A stretch of DNA of 64,000 bases from the NCBI GenBank assembly GCA_006384855.1, contig VCJN01003318.1, forward strand, positions 107,927 through 171,926. Reading direction: 5' to 3'. Origin of the DNA: Tetraselmis striata. Taxonomy: Eukaryota > Chlorophyta > Chlorodendrophyceae > Chlorodendrales > Chlorodendraceae. This document shows, piece by piece, positions 55,921 to 64,000 of the stretch (its first letter is position 1; each line of letters opens with the position of its first letter). Both the position numbers and the translations under genes were made by a program. The notes below the pieces were generated by a model. It made no database searches, had not been told where the DNA came from, and was given only the letters and a program-made list of their open reading frames with translations.

Positions 55921-57784
55921 GTACCATACGATGATGATGATAGCTACGATGATCACCCGGATGATTAGCGACTATGGCGATTACAACGAGTGCGGGCGGT
56001 ATACAGGTAGCGCTACTATGTTGTATATGGTGCGGCTCCTCGACCACTGCGGACTGGTGCAATACTGTTGAAGTTTTGGTTAGTGACCCAGTGTCTAAGT
56101 GACCACCACCGTTACAATTTCGCGGAGGGGGCATGGGCATGCCGTGAGGTGTCGAAGGTCATGCCAATATGTTTTGTCAGTACAAGCCCTGGGAACCTGC
56201 CTCTAGGTGTGGCGCGCCTAGGTAGTGGGTTGTTGGCTTACACGGCGTCTGTACGACGGTTGTCCACACCTTGGGGTAATCAACATCATGACCAACCACA
56301 TGCAAACATTGGAATGCACCCGAATAACCAACCCAGCCGGCCATGCATATGCCTAAGGCTGTAGAATCGTCAATTTTGACCTATCTCGGGTGTCCCTATG
56401 GGAGCGTAAATGCTATGGGGGTCTTATGGGCTTCGGGCTAACTCGTGTGTGGGTGATGAATGTGCCGCCCGTGTGGGTGGTGGCCATGGGTGACCTGCTG
56501 CCTTTTATTCATGGGGCCGACTGCTTCATGCGGCCACCCTCGTGACCGCGACGCCCCCTCTCATTTTACACCCCCCCTCCCCTATTGCCGCGACTAGTAG
56601 GCCGTGGCTTGGCTTTTGTTTCACCCTAGCAGCGTAGCCCGGTCACCTGTCGCCTCCGCTCTCTTAATGGTGGGGCCTTCGGGTCGTGCGGGCGCTGCGT
56701 AGGTGCCACGATACTATATATAGTGCTATAGCACTTTCCACAAAGATATACCCGCGCGTCAGAACGTGTTTGCGTCATGGTCTTGCACCTCACTGCCCGC
56801 CGGTCCCGTATCTACGCTGCCTCATCCGACTGCTCTAACCTTCGTCTTTGCATTCCTATGACCTACTCAATCTTCCGGAATAATTCTCGGCTGTGTTTTT
56901 TACTCCGTCATACCTTACTCTATCCTCTATCTCCGTACCGTCGTCTCGCGTACCACATTCGCCATGCGACCCCCCCCCCCCCCCCCCCCGCCGCCCCCTT
57001 CCCTCTGCCTCCCGACTCGAAACCGCATCTTCCACCATCGGCGGCCGGTTTATCTCCACAGTTCGACGATGCACTTGCGCAACTGGTGTATGTATTGCGA
57101 CGGCTTAGTTTGTTAATTATCGATCTATATTATTTGTATTCGTCATACTTACTCGTGCCGCCATCTCGTGTACCATACTCGATATGCCCCCCTCCTTCTT
57201 CATGCCTTTGTTCTCTATTTGTCGACTACTCGAGATTGCCACATCTTCCGCATTTGGAGTGCTAACAACGATGCCTCATGTAACACGTCGATGGTAATTT
57301 CCGGACTCGCCCCATGCACTGACTTTGTGTGTTTTTTCTTTTCAAGGAGCCTACAAATCCGTATCCTCGGCGATCAAGCGCCGGATCACGACAACCTTGG
57401 CCCTACGCGCGACGTTCACTTTTCATCATCAACGAAGCCTAGCCATCATTGCCTCGCCGCAACGTCGCTCAAACACCAGCGCTTCTCAACCCACTAGCAT
57501 ATTGATGAATACACTTATTAGATGAGTTTGTGCTTAATGGATATTGTGATGCTTTAGCTACTTGCCTGTCTGAATTCCACGCACTGCATCCCACATGCAG
57601 GGGTGTTAGTGTGAATTGCCACTCTTAGCGACATATGATTCGTCTTGAATTCCATGTCTAGTGAAAGAGGATTTGCGCGGATCGCCCGAGTAGCCGGTGG
57701 TATTCTAGCCAAAATGACCCATTTAAGAATATCAAGTTGAGTACTAAATACGTATACGAGAACGATTACCGCGGGGGTGTTCGC
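55921..57784. other. No gene assigned; poly-C tract
   Basis: A poly-C tract at about 56970-56988 lies inside pyrimidine-rich frames (56777-57265) that read Pro/Leu/Arg-rich peptides of no recognised type. Confidence 0.35.
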
Positions 57785-60700
57785 TCATCCCTTATGTTTA
57801 CTACCAATAGTTGGGGTTCCTTCCGCTTGGCGTGCATTGCGCTCGTTCGCCTGCGACGCGCTAATCCACGTCGCACGCATGCAACGCGAACAAACTGTAC
57901 ATCCTTAACAAGTACGGGGGGCGTGGACCGCGGAACCGCGGACATGCTACGGCACATAAACGTAGACAAGTGCCGTGACAAAGCTAGGTAAACGTCAGCA
58001 CATCGATGTGAGTCAAAGCGACCCCCGTGCGAGGTAGTATTCCATTAAATCGGGCGAACTCTATGCGATTCCCATCTCCCATCTTCACACCCGCCTACCA
58101 TGTGGCGGCCCGTGTCGATGCTCGCGGGTTCGTCCCGTGCAAGACGCTTTGGCTTTCCCGCAGGTTAACCCGCGTGTGAAGACCTCCGTCCCTCGAACCG
58201 AAGGTATCGTCTTATTCATATATGCGAATAGCCGGCCGTTGCCGGTCATGATGACAACTCCCACCTTAAATCGCATCTTAGAAGAAGGGGAGCGCTTAGA
58301 CATTGCGCTCCTCCCTCTCTCCCAAGCCTTCCATCCCAACCGCGCCCATTGCGCTGATTGGTGGTACAGGCGCCCTATCTTGTGTTGCCTTACTGAAAGT
58401 GCACGCTCCATCTTGGCGCCGACTGCTCGGCGCTTCGGCATGGTTGGCCGATTTAACTCCCTGCCCCGTCACTGATCGCGATTCCACGCTCGGCATGTGG
58501 CCGACCCAACTGACGTGATCGAGCGAGCGACTCCGTCTAGCCGACTACTTCTGCCACGACGCGCCACGACTACACGTCCCCGAGCGGTAGACGTAGCTCC
58601 CGAGGGCGGGCGCATGACCACGCGTACGCCTAGCAACTATGCGCCATCGGGACTTCGCCCCGACTCGTGCACCCCGGAGTCCGACTACACATGCGTCGCC
58701 TAGTGCGACACAACTGGCAAGCCTAGGCGGACATCGGACGCAAGGTGAGTCGTCGACATGATCCGCGTATCGGTGTTCGCATCCCGTTCAAGGGCGGGTC
58801 ACCTTTCTTCTTTCTCCAAGGCGTCTCGATGGAGGACGCGACACCCGACCGGCTATGCTTCATGGACGACGACATTGCTCGCTTCCTAGCTAGCGGGCCG
58901 TGGGAGAAAGGCCACTGCCCGAGGTGGGTCTCCCGGCTCTTCCTCGTCCCCGAGCCGGGGTGTCAAACAAGTGGCGACTCGTCATCGACATGCGCCCTCT
59001 CAACCGGTACTGCGATGAACGGAACATGAGCTTCGAGGCCCTCACCCGGCTGCGCCATCTAGCTCAGACTGGCGGCTACATCCTTTCCATGCGCATATGG
59101 ACATGCATGGCGGTTTCAACGCCCGGCGGCCCCTCGGCATTGCCCCTCAAGACCAAGATTACTTGACCGCTGATTACCGAGCGAAGCAAGCTCTACCGAA
59201 TGGCGGGGCTCCCCATGGGCTGGTGCCTGAGACCCAACTACTTATACTCCTTCATGGTTGTATTCAACCGACACCTCCGGTGCCCGCCTTCCCGGTGACC
59301 CCTCATTGAGTCCAAGCTCAGCATGGGCCGCCGCCATACACTACAAAGTCACTGTCACGGTAGTCGAATTTTCCCCTACATGGATGACTCGCTGTTTTTT
59401 CATCAAACCATAACGAAGGCGTATGCCGTACGAGACCGCATCACATCCCTACGGGCAAAGCTTGGCCTCGGGGGGACATCCGAATAAGGGCCAGTGGGAG
59501 CCGGTGCAGCGGCTCGAGCATCTCGGCATGGACTTTGACTCCCATAACGGCATGATTCGAGTGCAAGCTCGAGTCGCTCGATGCAAACGGCCCTTGGCCT
59601 CATCCGCCGAGCGAAACGAGACAAGCGATGGCTTGCCGTATATGAGCTCGTTTCCTTGGTTCGCCTGGTCGAGCCCAGCTCATCTTCCTCGCCATCAAGC
59701 CGGCCCGGTACTATCTGCGCGAGCTGCACATACAACGTGCTCCGCACCAAGGCTCGTGGAGCGGGCGCGTCAAGATGACGTAGCAGCTCCGGCGTGACTT
59801 CGAGTGGTGGGCCGCAGTCCCCACACACAACAACGGCCGCTCCATCTACATGCCCGTCGATACCGTCTACATGCACGGCGACAGCTCCGGCTACGGATGG
59901 GGAGCCGCCCTAAACAAGACTACCACCGAGGCGAATGGCTTGGCTTCTGGTACGACGGCGACCGCGAACTACACATTATCCACAATAAGGAGCTCAAGGT
60001 TGTCATGTACGCCGTGCTCACCTTTCCCCCTGGTCACCGAGATGCCAGGTCGATAGGTATTTCTGCATGATGACAACATGCATGTGGTTGGTCTACATTC
60101 TCGCCAACCTCACCTCCCATTCTTCCGTACTCATGACAAAGCTGCGAGAACTGTGCTTTATCCTCGACACCAACGACATCTCCATTTGCGCGCGCTACAT
60201 CAAGACCACGGCGAACATATGGGCCGACCGACTCAGCCGCAAGATAGACTACGGCGACCGGGCGTTCAACCTCCGCCACTACAACCACCACCGCCACACT
60301 ATCGACCGTTTCGCTACCATGAAGAACGCGCGGCTCCTGCTCTACAACTCCCACTGTCGACACTCATGCAATGAGACCACCGACAGCTTGCACCTTTCCG
60401 ACAGCGCGTGGCGTCGCAAGCACAACTGGTGTAACCCCCTTGAGGCCTCATCGTCTCATCGACGATCTCGTCATCAAATTCCACACCTCCGGTGCGGATG
60501 CCACCGTCATCGTGCCCTACAAGCCGTTTTTTATAGTTAGCACCAGCGCCTCTCAGAAATGGCGTCCAAAGCGATGGTTGTCTTTTTCGCCCTCATCCCC
60601 GGACCTCTCCGCACCCGGCCGCCTCGCGCCGTACGCGAACGGCGTAGTCGGTCCTCCCAAGTGGCCCGTGGCGGCCTTTCGGCTTCCCCTCCGGGCCCGG

Positions 60701-61145
60701 TTGCCTAGCCCGCTACTTGACCGCCCCTCGTCTGCCCCTCGGTTCGGCCGGCTCCTTCCTGCGCCGTGCCCCAAGATCGAGCTCGGCAAAATGAAAAGAG
60801 AGCCCCCTCCCTATCCTTGGTTGAAATGTTTACTATCATTAGTTGGGGTTGCCTTCCGCCTAGCGCGCACTGCGCGCTTTCGCCTCCGACGCTCCAATCC
60901 ATGTGGCACAGATGCGACGCTCACAGCTACACATTTTAACAAGTGCAAGCGGGGACCGCCGGACCGCAGACATGCTATGGCACTTAAAATAGACAAAGAA
61001 AACTGCAGTGACAAAGCACGGTTAACTCCATCACATCGTTGTGAGTCAACCCCTGCGTGCGATGTCGTATTCTATAATAACTAGCCGGCTCTGTGCTGTC
61101 TCCATACATCTTCATCTTCACGCCCCGCCTATATACCATGTGGGG
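57785..61145 (+). mobile_element. DIRS-like retrotransposon flanked by direct repeats, defective
   Basis: Related segments of about 320 bp lie in the same orientation at about 57785-58105 and 60820-61145, sharing GTTTACTA, AGTTGGGGTT, GACATGCTA, AAACGTAGACAAG-like blocks and a GCCTACCATGTGG end. Between them lies a frameshifted RT-RNase H region (58745-60540). The RNase H end has DRFA and ADRLSR motifs typical of DIRS-order elements, which use split direct or inverted repeats. A tyrosine recombinase should follow but none was found before the right repeat. The flanking repeats could instead be LTRs. Confidence 0.65.
58745..60540 (+). pseudogene. Reverse transcriptase-RNase H, multiply frameshifted
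   Basis: Motifs appear in order but in changing frames: KWRLVIDMRPLNRYCDERNM (about 58976), GIAPQDQDYLT (about 59134), AGLPMGWC (about 59202), the catalytic YMDD box (59377-59388), KGQWEPVQRLEHLGMDFD (about 59480), HGDSSGYGWGAAL (59875), RYIKTTANIWADRLSRKIDY (about 60190), HTIDRFA (about 60295) and HRLIDDLVIKFHTSGADATV (about 60446). At least four frame changes rule out a working enzyme. The DRFA and IDDLV-like C-terminal blocks are the reason for assigning it to DIRS rather than to gypsy-type elements. Confidence 0.75.
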
Positions 61146-61299
61146 GGCCCCCTCCCTCCCTCACTTTGTGCTTTTCTAGCGGGTTGCTGACAGGCTCCTC
61201 CCCAAGATAACACTGCTACCCAAGCCAAGGCGTATTTTCGGCAAAATACACATCTCTCTCCCTTACTTTACGATATTAACGTGTCTTATCAAGCGCAAT

Positions 61300-61915
61300 A
61301 ACATAATAACGGAGGTGAATCTGAGACTATCGAACATATGTTGGTGGAGTGCCCGCGGTGGGGGTATCACCGTCATACTTTTGGGTTGTTAGTTCCGGAG
61401 TTCAGGGATTTTATTAGTAGTCACGTTATTACGTCAGCACCTGAGGACTTAACTGCCTTTATTTTTGGCGGGGTCCCCCCTCCCCTTCACGGCGCCCTGG
61501 ATTTTACTAGGAATGGGAAATTTTTCCATCTATGGCGTCGGGCCCTCCCTCTTATTGCCTTCATTCTTTGTTGCACATGTATCGCACTCCCGAAATGCTT
61601 TGCTCCGCTGGTTGAACCTTGCCCCGACTCGCATTACTCGAATGGGCCGACGCCCAAATGGGTAGGGCGGACCTTTCGTGGTCAGTGCCGGGTATTTTGA
61701 TGGCAGTGTTTTAGACGGTGATCCAACAGTGTTGGAAATTCCGTCACTGACCTCTAATCAGTCTTGTAGAGTGCTTCGGCAATTTGCTTGATGACTATAA
61801 CGGAGCGTCGCCTACCCAGGGCTTTCCGTAACGGGATTGCTGCCTCCCTAAACGGCCGTCGTAGAGACGCTGCAAGGGTTTCACTGGTGCTAGTCCTGTC
61901 CCGGGGGCGAAAAAT
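61300..61915 (+). pseudogene. LINE-D 3' fragment, copy 2 (zf-RVT end of ORF2 plus 3' UTR)
   Basis: The frame upstream of the ATG at 61338 is open, giving GGESETIEHMLVECPRW, the classic zinc-binding end of non-LTR ORF2 (ET-x-EH-L-x-x-CP). The ORF ends at 61700 (RTFRGQCRVF). The 3' UTR follows to CTGGTGCTAGTCCTGTCCCG and GGGGCGAAAAA at about 61913. The same 3' end recurs at 51715-52060, 36080-36165, 39117-39142, 52785-52822 and 2429-2480. Confidence 0.8.
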
Positions 61916-61929
61916 CAACACATAATAAC

Positions 61930-63630
61930 AAGCAGTGTAGTGCGCATTTGTGAAAGCCCTATGCCTGATGTATAATTAATACACATAATAACAAGTTGCT
62001 AAACCGATCGAAGCATTTCAAAGGCTGATTGAAGGTCAGTGACCGGCTTCCGTTGCGCTTGTAAATAAGGATTACCGATTCCGTCGTCGTCCCGATCGTA
62101 CGGGTAGTATACATATAGAGATCCTTAAGGATTATATCCCGGCCTGACGCGCGGCCGGCCGCCCCGGTCCCTACGAGTTCATCACGCACGGCGCGGCACG
62201 CGGATATCAGTGGCTGTCCGCCGTCGCGCCTCTGCTTCACACTACAATTCGACAGCCGGCTAGCAGCCGCTGACGCAGGCGCAGGGTGAGAACGCTGCTC
62301 GAAACCCAACACTGGTGCTCGACCAGGTAACTAAGGAATATAGGAGGAGTCGTTGGGCGGCCGTGCGATGGTATCGCGACGGACATAGTGGTTGCAGCAC
62401 CGGGCGCGGGAGCAAGGGCGCAAGGGCGGCCGCGCCGGCGAGGGAAATGTACTGCGCGCCGTGGCAGGAGGAGCACAGCGAGGAGGCGCTCGAGTCGGCA
62501 CGGGCGGCAATCCGTGCGCGCCTCTGGCACGAGGTGCGCACAGAATGCTGCACTTTCGGCCTACCTCACTCATCTGTCGTTAGCCGTGACGCGGTGCCGC
62601 CTTCCCGAGGAGCAGGGCGCCGGAGGGAATAAGCTGATCAGATGTGGAAATAGCACCTGGGTACTCCCACTGCATCCCCGGTGTACTCTCGCTCTCCCGT
62701 TCGCACTACAGGCAACTCAGAGCTGCTTGCGTGTAGGGAAGTTTTTGCACGGGGGCGCAAGCGCCATACGGTCGACCCCCCGGCTACAGCATCGTAGGCA
62801 TATACTTGTCGCTGGGGGGCGGTGTGCCTGGCGGGTGCGCGGCCGACTTCGGGTCGGTACCTCGGTGCTGGGCGGTGTGATGCCGTTATATATCTTGGCA
62901 TGCCATGCTAGCGAAACCGACGCACGGAGCGCCGCGGCCACTAAGCCAGACTCATACTGAGCCGACCGCCGCATTATGGCCGCCGTGTTCCGCTTATTCA
63001 TTGATAGGGCGATGCGGCTAGCCGACGAGTGAGCTTCCCTCGGGGTTTGATATCGGAGTCGAGAAGTGCTTGGCGTCTTGACTAGAAACCGGCGCGTGCA
63101 CATACGGCCGAGCGTGCCCGCACGCGCGCGCATTTGAATACCGTATGTGCGAAGGCGGGCTGCCAGTTGGCGCCGACAAATGGCTATCCATGCAAGCTGG
63201 GGAGAAGGCATGATGGAGCTGCAATCCGTACGGCATACATTGACGACCGAACTGAAAGTGACTTAGTGATGAGGGCGGCTGGCGGCTGGCGCAGGTCCCC
63301 AAATCGCGGATCCGCGACCGCAAATCCAAAAAAGATGCACTGCATCGCCTGACAGCCTCCGTCACCTCCCATGACTTGGCATCCACCGGCGGGCAGCATC
63401 CAACCAACGCAGGGCCTGCTTAATGGCAATGGGGCTCCAAGCTGCTTCCCGGTCTATCATGGCAACCAGATTGCACCAGTACAAACTGAGGAATATACGC
63501 GGAGAGCAGGTGGGAGCCGATGCCTCCGACATGCCCACCGGCGTTGTGTGCCTATTTAATCAAGCCATGGCCACCTGAGCAGCGGGTACCTTGGATACTG
63601 CCAAATGTGCGCAGGTGGGGTACCGCGGGA
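61930..63630. other. No gene assigned
   Basis: ACACATAATAACAAG occurs twice (61918 and 61981). A plus-strand frame at 62315-62632 has an EEHSEEALESARAAIRARLW segment that looks helical but was not recognised. Nothing else could be supported. Confidence 0.35.
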
Positions 63631-63634
63631 GGTG

Positions 63635-63963
63635 CGCATCGAGCCGCAGCTGCTTCGCCGAAATGTGCCGCCCTTTAACAGTCCCTCCTGGCGCGTGGTG
63701 CACGGCGTGCTGTGCATGCGGGTGAGACCACCAGAGTCCGAGGATGGCACGGGCCCGGTTCCAGGCAGCCGGGCCGCAAGGGGGGGCCCCCTCCGCCAAC
63801 GCCCGGCCCTGTGCGCGCCAAGCGCGGCGTGGCTCTGGCAGGTCAGTCCCGGCGTACGCTGGACATCGCCTTCACGGGCGACGGCCGGAAGCTGTTGGCC
63901 TGCGACAGCGATGGCGTGGCGTGGCTGACGCCATGTCTAGCGGACGGCCAGGGAAACCGCTGA
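63635..63963 (+). CDS. Possible exon pair of a WD-repeat-like protein, cut by the window edge
   Basis: An exon-like segment reads VRIEPQLLRRNVPPFNSPSW and then RVVHGVLCMR before CGG|GTGAGA (63720). After TGGCAG at 63841 a segment reads SRRTLDIAFTGDGRKLLACD and SDGVAW. The second part has the shape of a WD40 strand set (hydrophobic-xF-xxDG-x-LLA-x-D-x-DG). The match is short and the rest would lie beyond the window, so the call is tentative. Confidence 0.3.
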
Positions 63964-64000
63964 AGCACCACTGCCGTGGCCGCGCACAGTCATGCGCCAC

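Noticed and set aside
56777..57265. 162-aa Pro/Leu/Tyr-rich frame
   Set aside because: It crosses a poly-C tract in pyrimidine-rich DNA and shows no domain or splice support.

Overview
This is nuclear DNA of a eukaryote, most probably a green alga (Chlorophyta). The genes carry many short GT-AG introns. The protein set is plant/algal in type: a Sec61 gamma of plant/algal form, a BT1-type folate/biopterin transporter, and an SOS1-like Na+/H+ antiporter with a cNMP-binding tail. The sequence is GC-rich with very long G or C homopolymers. The species cannot be named from this sequence alone.

Four genes can be reconstructed with good support. They are SEC61G (4309-5598, +, 3 exons), a USP37-like deubiquitinase (8941-11670, -, 9 exons, 5' end uncertain), a folate/biopterin transporter (32907-35881, +, about 10 exons), and an SOS1/NHX7-type Na+/H+ exchanger (41456-49214, +, 27 exons in phase throughout, about 1183 aa). 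A WD-repeat-like exon pair may begin at the right edge. The genes are unrelated housekeeping or transport functions, not an operon or cluster. Two introns, one in the transporter and one in the exchanger, appear to use GC-AG splice sites.

Most of the remaining sequence is a mosaic of mobile elements, many of them readable down to the target-site duplication. They include: a hAT element (13869-15067) with 16-bp terminal inverted repeats (TIRs) and a perfect 8-bp target-site duplication (TSD); a decayed pogo/Tigger-like element (15653-18949); two hAT-like MITEs made of CTGCAG repeats; a TA-flanked MITE with GGTGCACC repeats; and a 316-bp TRIM-like mini-LTR element with 73/74-bp LTRs (52344-52659). 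There is also a broken DIRS-like RT/RNase H element between direct repeats (57785-61145), two LINE-type families with several 5'-truncated copies (called LINE-B and LINE-D here), and a tRNA-derived SINE in six copies. The SINE's 3' end matches the 3' end of LINE-D, which suggests LINE-D as its mobilising partner.

Unexplained structures include an array of about ten near-identical 22-nt palindromes (32243-32550), a 192-bp minisatellite open on both strands (3031-3740), a long hairpin (55344-55444), and a four-copy repeat family of unknown class (family C). All exon borders come from reading splice motifs, frame and family conservation by eye. No alignment or expression data were used.
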